From DAIMFL01 sp964372215 (GTDB lineage Bacteria > Pseudomonadota > Alphaproteobacteria > Dongiales > Dongiaceae): a stretch of DNA of 64,000 nucleotides. The DNA lies in NCBI GenBank assembly GCA_964372215.1, contig CAYJQC010000008.1, forward strand, positions 62,001 to 126,000, given 5' to 3'. The position numbers were made by a program, and so were the translations under genes. The notes under the pieces were generated by a model. It saw only the letters and a program-made list of their open reading frames with translations, was not told the DNA's origin and did no database searches. Below are positions 43,046-51,406 of the stretch, piece by piece (position 1 is the first letter of the stretch; every line of letters starts with the position of its first letter).

Positions 43046-44638
43046 ATGATGAAAGCATCCAAACCCGTTGCCTGCGCCGACCCTGCCCGCAAACAGGCGG
43101 TGATGTATGCCCGCGTCTCTTCCAAGGAGCAGGAGAAGGAGGGCTTTTCGATTCCGGCCCAGTTGAAGCTGCTCAAGGGCTATGCCGTGACGCTGGGCTT
43201 CGCGGTGGCGCAGGAATTCGTTGACGTTGAAACCGCCAAGCAAACCGGCCGCGCTGCTTTCGGAGAAATGGTCGCGTATCTGAAGTCGCATCCCGCCGTG
43301 CGCGTGATGCTGGTCGAGAAGACTGACCGGTTGTATCGCAACCTCAAAGACTGGGTGACGGTGGACGAGCTGGACGTCGAGATCCACTTCCCCAAGGAAG
43401 GCGTGGTGCTGTCCCGCGAGTCGCGCTCCTCGGAAAAATTCATGCACGGCATCAAAGTACTGATGGCGAAGAACTACATCGACAACCTGTCCGAGGAAGC
43501 GCGCAAGGGGATGCAGGAGAAGGCCGAGCAGGGTATCTGGCCGACCAAGACGCCGCTTGGCTATCGCAACGTCACCGGGCCTGACGGCAAGAAGATCATC
43601 GCAACCGATCCAGAGGCGTCGCCGATCGTGGCGAAGCTGTTCGAGTGGTATGCGACCGGACGGATTTCGCTGAAGGAAGCCGCTCGGAAGGTGCGGGACG
43701 CGGGTCTGGTCTACGGCAAGAGCGGCGCAAAAGTGCCGGTGAGTACAGTTCATTCGATCCTCCGCAACCGGCTCTACACTGGGCGGTTCGAGTGGAATGG
43801 CAAGCTAATCCAAGGGCGGCACGAGCCGTTGGTGTCGGTCGAACTGTGGGAGCGGGTGCAGGGCGTGCTCGACGGGCGCTTCGCCAAGAAGCACCGTCGT
43901 ATGAGGCACGATTTCGCCTTTTCCGGGCTGATCGCCTGCGCCAAGTGCGGCTGCTCGGTGGTCGGCGAGATCAAGAAGCAGCGCTACGTCTACTATCACT
44001 GCACCGGCTACGCCGATAAGTGCCAGGGCAATCCGGTTTCCTGCCGCCGCAAGTATGTGCGCGAAGAGGTGCTGGAGGCGCAGTTCACCGAACTGCTCGG
44101 CCGGCTCCACTTCGACGACGAGGTGCTGGAATGGGTGCGCGAGGCGCTGCACGCAAGTCATGCCGACAAGCGGCACGAGCAGGAGGAAGCGATCGCCCGG
44201 CTGCGCACCGAATGGGATCGGCTCCAGAGGCGCGTCGACGCGATGTACCTGGACAAGCTCGACGGCCGGGTGGATGCGGCCTTTTTCGACAGGATGTCGG
44301 CCGAGTGGCGCGCCGAGCAGGAGCGCTGCCAGCGCGAAATCGACCGGCATCAGGAAGCGGACCGGTCCTACATGGACGAGGGCGTGCAGATTCTCGAACT
44401 GGCGCGAAATGCCCAGCGGCTGTTCGAACAGCAGGAACCGCGGCAGAAGCGCCGACTTCTCAATTTCGTGCTATCGAACTGCACCTGGGAGGACGGAGAG
44501 GTTGTCGCCGCCTTCCGACAACCCTTTGATATCCTGGCGGAAACGACAGCCATCGCCGCCCGCCAGAACGCGGGAAACAGGGCGATTTCGGCGAAAAGAG
44601 AGATTTGGCTGGGGGACCTGGATTCGAACCAGGGTTGA
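43046..44638 (+). CDS. large serine recombinase (integrase)
   Basis: A 530-residue integrase-type serine recombinase. The catalytic domain has AVMYARVSSKEQEKEGFSIP (active Ser), VEKTDRLYRNLKDW and MHGIKVLMAKNYIDNLSEEA. The recombinase domain follows (GIWPTKTPLGYRNV, VSTVHSILRNRLYTGRFEW), then a zinc ribbon (CAKCGCSVVGE, YYHCTGYADKCQGN) and a coiled coil at about 370-450. The last ten codons (WLGDLDSNQG, stop) lie inside the antisense strand of tRNA-Gln, so the tail and stop come from the attachment region. It is the likely integrase of the island to its left. An alternative ATG is 3 bp downstream. Confidence 0.92.
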   Translation: MMKASKPVACADPARKQAVMYARVSSKEQEKEGFSIPAQLKLLKGYAVTLGFAVAQEFVDVETAKQTGRAAFGEMVAYLKSHPAVRVMLVEKTDRLYRNLKDWVTVDELDVEIHFPKEGVVLSRESRSSEKFMHGIKVLMAKNYIDNLSEEARKGMQEKAEQGIWPTKTPLGYRNVTGPDGKKIIATDPEASPIVAKLFEWYATGRISLKEAARKVRDAGLVYGKSGAKVPVSTVHSILRNRLYTGRFEWNGKLIQGRHEPLVSVELWERVQGVLDGRFAKKHRRMRHDFAFSGLIACAKCGCSVVGEIKKQRYVYYHCTGYADKCQGNPVSCRRKYVREEVLEAQFTELLGRLHFDDEVLEWVREALHASHADKRHEQEEAIARLRTEWDRLQRRVDAMYLDKLDGRVDAAFFDRMSAEWRAEQERCQREIDRHQEADRSYMDEGVQILELARNAQRLFEQQEPRQKRRLLNFVLSNCTWEDGEVVAAFRQPFDILAETTAIAARQNAGNRAISAKREIWLGDLDSNQG

Positions 44639-44679
44639 CGGAGTCAGAGTCCGTAGTCCTACCGCTAGACGATCCCCCA
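44606..44679 (-). tRNA. tRNA-Gln (anticodon CUG)
   Basis: Reading leftward from 44679, the 5' arm TGGGGGATC pairs with the 3' arm of the acceptor stem (TCCCCCA ending at 44610), with discriminator G and an encoded CCA (44606-44608). The anticodon loop is CTCTGAC with anticodon CTG at 44647-44645, and the T-arm is CCTGGTTCGAATCCAGG. The recombinase gene runs into its 3' half, marking it as the island's attachment site. Confidence 0.95.
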
Positions 44680-45078
44680 GCAGAGGGAAGTGGCCGAAGG
44701 ACGCCCGAATTTCCGGGGGCGGGCCCCGGCTGGCCCTGCGGCGGACCCGCAATCTAGTCGCCGGGCCCGGCGGATTCAACCCGGGAATCGCCCGCGGATG
44801 GACGCCCGGGCGGGCTTCTGACCGGGGTCGCCGGAGCCGCCGCGGCATCCGGCGGCCGCCTCCGGCAGGGGGCCCGGGCGGGCGGCCTGGTCTGGCCCGG
44901 CCGCCGGCGCACGGGGCCTCGGCGCGGCCCGGCCGCCATGGACTTGGCGGTCTCGCGGCCGACCCGATAGGATGCTGATCGCACCGGCGCGGCGGCGAGT
45001 CGCGGTCTGGCCGGCAACCGACGGAGTCCAGCGGCCCCTTTCCATGCACCCCGCACAGCCAACACGCGATCCAAGGGG
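44680..45078. other. intergenic, very GC-rich
   Basis: Four hundred bases upstream of the tRNA and of the phosphatase gene. It contains a 14-bp perfect palindrome CGCCGGGCCCGGCG (44759-44772) and several C/G runs. Open frames here are by-products of the high GC. A tRNA promoter must lie near 44680-44740 on the minus strand, but no clear boxes are visible. Confidence 0.4.
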
Positions 45079-46221
45079 GTGCCGTATGAAGGGGGGCTGG
45101 CCAACCGGCTGCCGGTCGAGCGGGCGCCGGCCGTGAGCGGCCTCGACGCGCCCTCCACCGCGGCGCCGTCCGCCGACCCGCAGCCCGCGGCGCCGGCGCC
45201 GCAGCGGCGCCACCAGCGGGCGCCCCAGGACGGCCCGCGCCAGGTTCTCGCCGCACTCGATCTCGGCACCAACAACTGCCGCCTGCTGGTGGCGCGGCCG
45301 AACGGCGCCGGCTTCCGCATCATCGACGCGTTCTCGCGCATCGTCCGGCTGGGCGAGGGGCTGGCGGCCTCCGGCACGCTGTCCGAGGCGGCCATGGACC
45401 GGACCCTTGCGGCACTCCAGGTGTGCGCCGACAAGATGCGCCGGCGCGGCGTGACCCATGCCCGCAGCGTCGCCACCGAGGCCTGCCGGCGTGCCGGAAA
45501 CTGCGAGCCCTTCGTCGAGCGGGTGCGGGCCGAAACCGGGATCGAGCTCGAGATCATCTCGTGCAGCGAGGAGGCGGCGCTCGCTTTCAACGGCTGTGCG
45601 CCGCTGCTCGACCAGCACCGCGCGCGCGCCGTGGTGTTCGACATCGGCGGCGGCAGCACCGAGTTGGGCTGGCTGTCGGTCGGCCCGGACGGCGTGCCGC
45701 AGCTCGAGGGCTGGGTGTCGGTGCCGCTCGGCGTCGTCACCCTGACCGAACGCTATGGCGGCGACGCCATCACCCGCGAGACCTATGCCGCCATGGTCGC
45801 CGAGGTCGCCGGCCATCTGCACCCGTTCGAGGCGGCGCACGACATCGCCCGCCATGTCGGCGCCGGCGCGGTGCAGATGCTCGGCACCTCGGGCACCGTC
45901 ACCACCCTTGCCGGGGTCCATCTCGGCCTGCGCCGCTACGACCGCAACGTGGTCGACGGCAGCTATCTCGATTTCGCCGATATCCACAGCGTGACCCGCT
46001 GGCTCGCCGGCCAGGATTGTGCCGGCCGCGCCGCCAATCCCTGCATCGGGCCGGAGCGCGCCGATCTGGTGGTGGCCGGCTGCGCGATCCTGGAGGCGAT
46101 CTGCAGCCATTGGCCGGTCGGGCGCCTGCGGGTCGCCGACCGCGGCGTGCGCGAGGGCATCCTGTTCAGTCTCGTCGCCGCCGGGCGGGGGCGGAGGCCG
46201 GCCGGCCGCCACCAGCCGTGA
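45079..46221 (+). CDS. Ppx/GppA-family exopolyphosphatase/guanosine pentaphosphatase
   Basis: A 380-residue ASKHA-fold phosphatase acting on polyphosphate or pppGpp. After a Pro/Ala-rich ~50-residue lead comes LAALDLGTNNCRLLVA (phosphate 1), RIVRLGEGLAASGTLS, FDIGGGSTELGW (phosphate 2) and GTSGTVTTLAG. The single Ppx/GppA domain without an HD extension is typical of alphaproteobacteria. The GTG at 45079 is uncertain; a second GTG at 45135 would remove 18 residues. Its stop overlaps the rlmE start by 4 bp, a pairing that recurs in this class of bacteria. Confidence 0.9.
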   Translation: MPYEGGLANRLPVERAPAVSGLDAPSTAAPSADPQPAAPAPQRRHQRAPQDGPRQVLAALDLGTNNCRLLVARPNGAGFRIIDAFSRIVRLGEGLAASGTLSEAAMDRTLAALQVCADKMRRRGVTHARSVATEACRRAGNCEPFVERVRAETGIELEIISCSEEAALAFNGCAPLLDQHRARAVVFDIGGGSTELGWLSVGPDGVPQLEGWVSVPLGVVTLTERYGGDAITRETYAAMVAEVAGHLHPFEAAHDIARHVGAGAVQMLGTSGTVTTLAGVHLGLRRYDRNVVDGSYLDFADIHSVTRWLAGQDCAGRAANPCIGPERADLVVAGCAILEAICSHWPVGRLRVADRGVREGILFSLVAAGRGRRPAGRHQP

Positions 46222-46982
46222 GCGGCCAGGGCGCAGGCAAGGGCGGTGGCGGCGGCGACAAGCCGCGCGGCGCCAAGCCCAGCGGCCGCAGCGCCAAGGT
46301 CCGGGTCAAGACCGCCAAGCGGCGCAGCACCTCTTCGGCGCGCTGGCTGCAGCGCCAGCTCAACGATCCCTATGTTGCCGAGGCGAAGCGCCAGGGCTAC
46401 CGCTCGCGGGCCGCCTTCAAGCTGCTGCAGCTCGACGACCGCTTCCGTTTCCTGAAGCCGGGCGCCCGGGTGGTCGATCTCGGCGCCGCGCCCGGCGGCT
46501 GGACCCAGGTCGTGGTCGAGCGGGTGAAGGCCGGCGGCAGCAGCAAGGCGGGCGGCAAGGTCGTGGCGATCGACATCCTGGAGATGCCGGCGCTGCCGGG
46601 TGCGACCGTGCTGCTCGGCGACTTCCTGGCGGACGCCGCGCCGGCGCGAATCCGGGCCGCGCTGGACGGTCCCGCCGATGTCGTGCTGAGCGACATGGCG
46701 GCGCCGGCCACCGGCCACGCCAAGACCGATCATCTGCGCATCATGGCGCTGGCCGAGACCGCCTATGCCTTCGCCGCCGAGGTGCTGGCGCCGGGCGGGG
46801 TGTTCGTCGCCAAGGTGTTCCAGGGCGGGGCCGAGCGCGATCTGCTGGCCGCGCTCAAGCGCGACTTCGCCGAGGTGAAGCACGTCAAGCCCGAGGCAAG
46901 CCGGGCCGAATCGGCCGAGGTCTACGTGGTCGCCCTCGGGTTTCGCGGCGCCGCCGATCGCGCCGACGCGGAGTCCGGCTAG
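46218..46982 (+). CDS. rlmE: 23S rRNA (uridine-2'-O-)methyltransferase RlmE
   Basis: A 254-residue SAM-dependent FtsJ-type methyltransferase for U2552 of 23S rRNA. It begins at a GTG overlapping the phosphatase stop. The first ~50 residues are a Gly/Lys-rich basic tail. The core has RSRAAFKLLQ (Lys), VVDLGAAPGGWTQVVVE (SAM), DVVLSDMAAPATGHAKTD (Asp), GVFVAKVFQGG (Lys) and AEVYVVALGF (Glu), completing the K-D-K-E tetrad. Transcription ends at large palindromes just after the stop. Confidence 0.95.
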   Translation: MSGQGAGKGGGGGDKPRGAKPSGRSAKVRVKTAKRRSTSSARWLQRQLNDPYVAEAKRQGYRSRAAFKLLQLDDRFRFLKPGARVVDLGAAPGGWTQVVVERVKAGGSSKAGGKVVAIDILEMPALPGATVLLGDFLADAAPARIRAALDGPADVVLSDMAAPATGHAKTDHLRIMALAETAYAFAAEVLAPGGVFVAKVFQGGAERDLLAALKRDFAEVKHVKPEASRAESAEVYVVALGFRGAADRADAESG

Positions 46983-47030
46983 AGCATGGTCGGATCGCAC
47001 TGAAACAGGGCGATCCGTGAATCATGCTCT
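46981..47030. terminator. palindrome 1 after rlmE
   Basis: AGAGCATG (46981-46988) pairs with CATGCTCT (47023-47030), and inside it GGATCGC (46992-46998) pairs with GCGATCC (47010-47016). It begins in the rlmE stop codon. With palindrome 2 it sits between two converging genes and probably stops transcription from both sides; it could also be a dispersed repeat. Confidence 0.55.
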
Positions 47031-47043
47031 ACTTCAAAAAGGT

Positions 47044-47093
47044 AGACCAAGATTCACGCCTCGGATCGATTCGATCCGAGGCGATCTTGGTCT
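47044..47093. terminator. palindrome 2, 21-bp stem between converging genes
   Basis: AGACCAAGAT (47044-47053) pairs with ATCTTGGTCT (47084-47093), continued inside by CGCCTCGGATC (47057-47067) pairing with GATCCGAGGCG (47073-47083). Only a 3-base bulge interrupts the stem. It abuts the stop of the leftward attachment gene, so it is placed to act as a bidirectional terminator. Confidence 0.6.
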
Positions 47094-47541
47094 AGAGCGC
47101 CAGCAGCGCGCCGAGATGTTCCGGCATCTCGCCGAGCGAGACCTGGGTCAGATCCTTGTCGAGCTCGCCGGTGACCCGCTTGCGCGTCGCCGCCGCCAGC
47201 GCCGCGCGCAGATCGCCCAGGGTGCGCGGCGGCGCCACCAGGATCAGCCGCTCGAAGGCGCCGGCCGCCGCTGCCTGGTCGAGCACTTTGGCCATCTCCT
47301 TGGCGAACTTCTCCTTCTCGAAGCGGTGCCAGTCGACCGGATTCTCCATGGCGTGGCGGGTGGTGCTCGCCGACTCGTGCACCCGGCCCGGGCGTTCCGT
47401 GCCCATCTCGCTGGTCCGCGGCAGGGCGTGCCGGAACTCCTGGTCCATGGCCGTGTCCAGCCCCTTGCCCGGGCCCTCGTTCTTGAGGATGCGGGCGCGC
47501 GCGCCGTCGGCGACGAGAATCCAGGTGACCGTCTTCTTCAT
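47092..47541 (-). CDS. host-attachment family protein
   Basis: A 149-residue protein of the family annotated in Agrobacterium as required for attachment to host cells (eRF1-like fold). Motifs: TWILVADGARARILKNEG, HRFEKEKFAKEMAKVLDQAA, RLILVAPPRTLGDLRAAL and ITGELDKDLT-like VTGELDKDLTQVS near the end. It is cytoplasmic in sequence (no signal peptide). It converges with rlmE and is divergent from guaB. The biochemical role is unknown even in characterised bacteria. Confidence 0.85.
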   Translation of the reverse strand: MKKTVTWILVADGARARILKNEGPGKGLDTAMDQEFRHALPRTSEMGTERPGRVHESASTTRHAMENPVDWHRFEKEKFAKEMAKVLDQAAAAGAFERLILVAPPRTLGDLRAALAAATRKRVTGELDKDLTQVSLGEMPEHLGALLAL

Positions 47542-47766
47542 GCTCGAACTCCCGCTGGCTGGCGCGGCGCCGCCCCGATGGCGAAGCCGACACCAAATGA
47601 TCGCCGGGGCGGGGCGCCCCGTCCTTGACTTGAATCAGGCTTGATTTGACCCAGGATGAGCCTGCGGCGCGGGGGGTGCAAGATCGCGGCGACCGCGGGG
47701 CGCCGCGGTCGGCGGCGGCGGCGGCGCGCTGCCTGCCGCGCGGGACTGCCATGCGCCGCAAGTGGC

Positions 47767-47794
47767 TTGGCAAGGCACCGCCCATGTGTATGAT
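47767..47794 (+). promoter_or_regulatory. guaB promoter
   Basis: TTGGCA (47767-47772) and TATGAT (47789-47794) with a 16-bp spacer, a good sigma-70-type match in very GC-rich surroundings. It leaves a leader of about 45 bases before the guaB ATG. Confidence 0.6.
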
Positions 47795-47844
47795 GGCGCG
47801 CCATTCACCTGAAGGGCCGCCGGATTCTGGTGGCGGAGGATGGC

Positions 47845-49308
47845 ATGGAGATTCGCGAGGCGCTCACGTTCGACGACGTTCTGCTGAGGCCCGCTGAATC
47901 CGCAGTCCTGCCGAACCAGGCCGACACCAAGACCCGCCTGACGCGCTCGATCGAGCTCGGCATACCCCTGATCTCGTCGGCCATGGATACCGTGACCGAG
48001 GGCCGCATGGCGATCGCGATGGCCCAGGTCGGCGGCATCGGCGTGATCCACAAGAACCTGGACATCGCGCGCCAGGTCGAGGAAGTGCGCCGGGTCAAGA
48101 AGTTCGAATCCGGCATGGTGGTCAATCCGGTCATCATCCACCCCGAGCAGACCCTGGCCGACGCCCTGTCGCTGATGGAGCGGCACCAGATCTCCGGCAT
48201 TCCCGTGGTCGAGCGCGGCAGCCAGCGGCTGGCCGGCATCCTGACCAATCGCGACGTGCGGTTCGCCAGCAACCTGGCGCAGCCGGTGTCCGAGCTGATG
48301 ACCAAGGACCGCCTGGTCACGGTGCACGAGAATGTCGGCACCGACGAGGCGCGCCGCCTGCTGCACCAGTACCGGATCGAGAAGCTGCTGGTGGTCGACG
48401 AGGCCTATCGCTGCATCGGCCTGATCACCGTCAAGGACATGGAGAAGGCCCAGGCCCATCCGCATGCCTGCAAGGACGGCAAGGGGCGGCTGCGGGTCGC
48501 CGCGGCCACCGGGGTCGGCGAGGACGGGCTGCGCCGGGCCGAGGCGCTGATCGAGGCCGGCGTCGACGTCATCGTGGTCGACACCGCCCACGGCCATTCG
48601 CGCGGCGTGCTGCAGGCGGTCGACGACGTCAAGCGCCTGTCCAACGTGTGCCAGATCGTCGCCGGCAACGTGGCGACCGGTGAGGGCGCGCGGGCGCTGA
48701 TCGATGCCGGCGCCGACGCGGTCAAGGTCGGCATCGGGCCCGGCTCGATCTGCACCACGCGGATCGTCGCCGGCGTCGGCGTGCCGCAATTGACCGCCGT
48801 CATGGATGCGGTCGAGGTGGCGCGCAAGCGCGACACCCCCGTGATCGCCGATGGCGGCGTCAAGCATTCCGGCGACATCGCCAAGGCGATCGCGGCCGGC
48901 GCCGATTGCGTCATGGTCGGCTCGCTGCTGGCCGGCACCGACGAGAGTCCGGGCGAGGTGTTCCTGTTCCAGGGCCGCTCCTACAAGTCCTATCGCGGCA
49001 TGGGCTCGATCGGGGCCATGGCCCGCGGCTCGGCCGACCGCTACTTCCAGCAGGAGGTGCGCGACAGCCTGAAGCTGGTGCCCGAAGGCATCGAGGGCAG
49101 GGTGCCGTACAAGGGTCCGGCGGGGACCGCCGTGCATCAGCTGGTCGGCGGGCTGAAGGCGGCGATGGGCTATACCGGCAACGGCACCATCGCCGAGATG
49201 CAGCGCAATTGCGTCCTGTTGCGCATCACCAATGCGGGCCTGCGCGAGAGTCACGTGCACGACGTGACCATCACCCGTGAGGCGCCGAACTACCGCCAAG
49301 ATGCCTGA
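47845..49308 (+). CDS. guaB: inosine-5'-monophosphate dehydrogenase
   Basis: A 487-residue enzyme oxidising IMP to XMP, the committed step of GMP synthesis. The ATG at 47845 is chosen over a GTG at 47830 because GGAGG (47835-47839) is correctly spaced. Motifs: LTFDDVLLRPAESAVLP, two CBS domains at about 95-205 (HQISGIPVVERG, TVKDMEKA), VVVDTAHGHS, GIGPGSICTTRIVAG with the catalytic Cys near 303, and YRGMGSIGAMA in the flap. It precedes the rsmB-like gene by 63 bp; guaA follows two genes later. Confidence 0.97.
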   Translation: MEIREALTFDDVLLRPAESAVLPNQADTKTRLTRSIELGIPLISSAMDTVTEGRMAIAMAQVGGIGVIHKNLDIARQVEEVRRVKKFESGMVVNPVIIHPEQTLADALSLMERHQISGIPVVERGSQRLAGILTNRDVRFASNLAQPVSELMTKDRLVTVHENVGTDEARRLLHQYRIEKLLVVDEAYRCIGLITVKDMEKAQAHPHACKDGKGRLRVAAATGVGEDGLRRAEALIEAGVDVIVVDTAHGHSRGVLQAVDDVKRLSNVCQIVAGNVATGEGARALIDAGADAVKVGIGPGSICTTRIVAGVGVPQLTAVMDAVEVARKRDTPVIADGGVKHSGDIAKAIAAGADCVMVGSLLAGTDESPGEVFLFQGRSYKSYRGMGSIGAMARGSADRYFQQEVRDSLKLVPEGIEGRVPYKGPAGTAVHQLVGGLKAAMGYTGNGTIAEMQRNCVLLRITNAGLRESHVHDVTITREAPNYRQDA

Positions 49309-49371
49309 CCGCACGCCCGGCCCCGCCCAGGGGCGAACCGGGCGACCGGGTCGCCGCGCCCGGAGGGTCCG

Positions 49372-50757
49372 ATGACCCCGGGCGCCCGGCTGCAGGCCGC
49401 CATCGAGCTGCTCGGCGAGATCCACAGCGGCACCGCGCCGGCCGACCGCGCCGTCGCCGCCTATTTCCGCACCCGGCGCTATGTCGGCGGCAAGGATCGC
49501 CGCGACGTGATCGACCGCGTCTACGCGGTGCTGCGCCGGCGCGCCGCGCTCGACTGGTGGATCGCCCGGCTCGGACGGGGCGACGCCCCGCCCGATCCCG
49601 AACGCGCCCGCATGATCGCGGCGCTGACCCTGATGGAGGGTTGGTCGGCCGACCGGGTCGCCGGCGCCTTCGACGGCGGGCAGTACCGCCCGGCGACCCT
49701 GTCCGACGCCGAGCGGGCGCTGGCCCGGGAACTTGCCGGCCAGCCGCTGGTGCACGACGACCAGCCGCTCTGGGTGCGCGACGAGTTTCCCGACTGGCTG
49801 GAGCGCGACCTGGCCGCCGCCTTCGGCCCGCGGCTGGAGGCGGAGATGACCGCGCTCACCGTCGCGGCGCCGCTCGATCTCCGGGTCAACACGTTGAAGG
49901 CGACGCGGGCCGCGGCGATCCGCGCGCTCGCCGCCGAGGGCATCGAGGCAGTGCCGACTCCCCTGTCGCCCTGGGGCCTGCGGGTCCACAGCCGGCCGCC
50001 GCTCGCCACCCTGCAGAGTTTCCGCCACGGCGCCTACGAGGTGCAGGACGAGGGCTCGCAGCTGGTCGCGCTGCTGGTCGACGCCCGGCCCGGCATGCGG
50101 GTGGTCGATTTCTGCGCCGGCGCCGGCGGCAAGACCCTGGCGCTCGCCGCCACCATGGAGAACAAGGGCCAGATCGTCGCCTGCGACGTGCTCGAGGGCC
50201 GGGTCGAGCGGGCGGCGGTGCGGCTGAAGCGGGCCGGCGCCCACAATGTCGAGCGCCGCGGCCTGTCGTCCGAGCGCGACCCCTGGGTCAAGCGCCATGC
50301 CGGCCGCTATGACCGCGTGCTGGTCGACGTGCCCTGCAGCGGCGCCGGCACCTGGCGGCGCAATCCCGACGCGCGCTGGAAGCTGGCGCGCGGCGACGTC
50401 GACGAGCTGGTCGCGCTGCAGCGCGCGATTCTCGAAAGCGCCTGCCGCCTGGTGAAGCCGGGCGGGCGGCTGGTCTATGCGACCTGCTCGCTGCTGGCGG
50501 CCGAGAACGCCGAGCAGGTGGCCTGGTTCCTGGAGCGCCATCCGGAGTTCACCGCGCTGCCGGTCGCCGAGGTCTGGGAGTCGGCGGTGGCGCCGCGCGG
50601 CGGCGGCGCCTGTCCGGCCGCCGGCCCGTTCCTGTCGCTCACCCCGGCGGTGCACGGCACCGACGGGTTCTTCGTCGCGGTGCTGGCGCGCCGCGCCCAG
50701 GAATCGAACGCGACCGAGCCGGCGGCGCCGGCGGCCGCCGCCGAGTCCGCGGCATGA
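49372..50757 (+). CDS. RsmB/NOP-family rRNA cytosine methyltransferase
   Basis: A 461-residue SAM-dependent m5C RNA methyltransferase. An N-terminal NusB-like helical part is followed by PLDLRVNTLKATR, GAYEVQDEGSQLVALLVDA, VVDFCAGAGGKTLALAATM (SAM), LVDVPCSGAGTWRRNPD and LVYATCSLLAAENAEQV. The two Cys of motifs IV and VI (PCSG, TCS) needed for catalysis and release are present. It probably modifies 16S rRNA. The start is coupled to the purine gene region, and the stop overlaps the GNAT gene by 4 bp. Confidence 0.92.
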   Translation: MTPGARLQAAIELLGEIHSGTAPADRAVAAYFRTRRYVGGKDRRDVIDRVYAVLRRRAALDWWIARLGRGDAPPDPERARMIAALTLMEGWSADRVAGAFDGGQYRPATLSDAERALARELAGQPLVHDDQPLWVRDEFPDWLERDLAAAFGPRLEAEMTALTVAAPLDLRVNTLKATRAAAIRALAAEGIEAVPTPLSPWGLRVHSRPPLATLQSFRHGAYEVQDEGSQLVALLVDARPGMRVVDFCAGAGGKTLALAATMENKGQIVACDVLEGRVERAAVRLKRAGAHNVERRGLSSERDPWVKRHAGRYDRVLVDVPCSGAGTWRRNPDARWKLARGDVDELVALQRAILESACRLVKPGGRLVYATCSLLAAENAEQVAWFLERHPEFTALPVAEVWESAVAPRGGGACPAAGPFLSLTPAVHGTDGFFVAVLARRAQESNATEPAAPAAAAESAA

Positions 50758-51326
50758 CCGTCACCGCCACCATCCGCCGCGCCGGCACCGCCGACGCCCG
50801 CGCCATCGCCCGGGTCCATGTCGAGTGCTGGCGCACCGCCTATGCCGGGATCCTGCCCGACCGGGTGATGGTCGACATGTCCGTCGACGACAAGGCCTCG
50901 TTCTGGCGCCGCATGGTGCTGCGCGCCGGCAGCCGCGAGTCGGTGCTGGTGGCGAGCGTGACCGGCGCCAGCGCCGCGCGCGGCGAGGTGGTCGGCTTCG
51001 CGAGCTGCGGCGCGGCCGAGCGGGCCGCCATCGGGCCCGGCGGCTTCGACGGCGAATTGCATACGCTCTACGTGCTGTCGGACTGGCAGGAGCAGGGGCT
51101 CGGCCGGGCGCTGCTGTGCGGCGGCTTCCGCGCGCTCAAGCGGTCCGGGTTCAACGCCGCCTTCGTCTGGGTGCTGGCGCAGAACCCGTCGCGCTTCTTC
51201 TACGAGGCGATGGGCGGGCGGCGGGTCGGCGAGCGCGTCGAATCCCTGTGGGGCACCGAGCTGCCCGAGATCGCCTATGGCTGGCCCGACCTGGAGGCGG
51301 CGCTCGCCAGCTGCCCGGAGACCTGA
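50754..51326 (+). CDS. GNAT-family N-acetyltransferase
   Basis: A 190-residue acetyltransferase starting on the ATGA overlap of the methyltransferase. The N-terminal pattern IRRAGTADARAIARVHVECW, the Trp/Tyr pair TAYAGILPDRVM, and the acetyl-CoA loop LYVLSDWQEQGLGRALLCGG (Q-x2-G-x-G/A) are typical of the RimI-like group. The C-terminal AFVWVLAQNPSRFFYEAMGG closes the fold. The substrate is unknown; gene order suggests a role in translation or nucleotide metabolism, but this is only association. Confidence 0.88.
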   Translation: MTVTATIRRAGTADARAIARVHVECWRTAYAGILPDRVMVDMSVDDKASFWRRMVLRAGSRESVLVASVTGASAARGEVVGFASCGAAERAAIGPGGFDGELHTLYVLSDWQEQGLGRALLCGGFRALKRSGFNAAFVWVLAQNPSRFFYEAMGGRRVGERVESLWGTELPEIAYGWPDLEAALASCPET

Positions 51327-51406
51327 CCCGCCGCGCCCGCGCGGCGCTTGCTGCAACCCCGATGCACGCGGCGACGGTTCCGGCGAACCGGCCGCAGGAT
51401 GGATAG

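Noticed and set aside
42496..43176. 226-codon leftward frame opposite the hypothetical gene and recombinase start
   Set aside because: It runs through the recombinase promoter and start, and shows no domain pattern.
44776..46212. 478-codon leftward frame opposite the Ppx/GppA gene
   Set aside because: The opposite strand encodes clear phosphatase motifs; this frame is Gly/Ala/Arg/His-rich noise.
47830..47844. GTG start five codons upstream for guaB
   Set aside because: It would place the strong GGAGG inside the coding region; the ATG at 47845 fits the family start.
47635..50655. 1006-codon leftward frame opposite guaB and the rsmB-like gene
   Set aside because: Pure shadow of two housekeeping genes; no recognisable domain.
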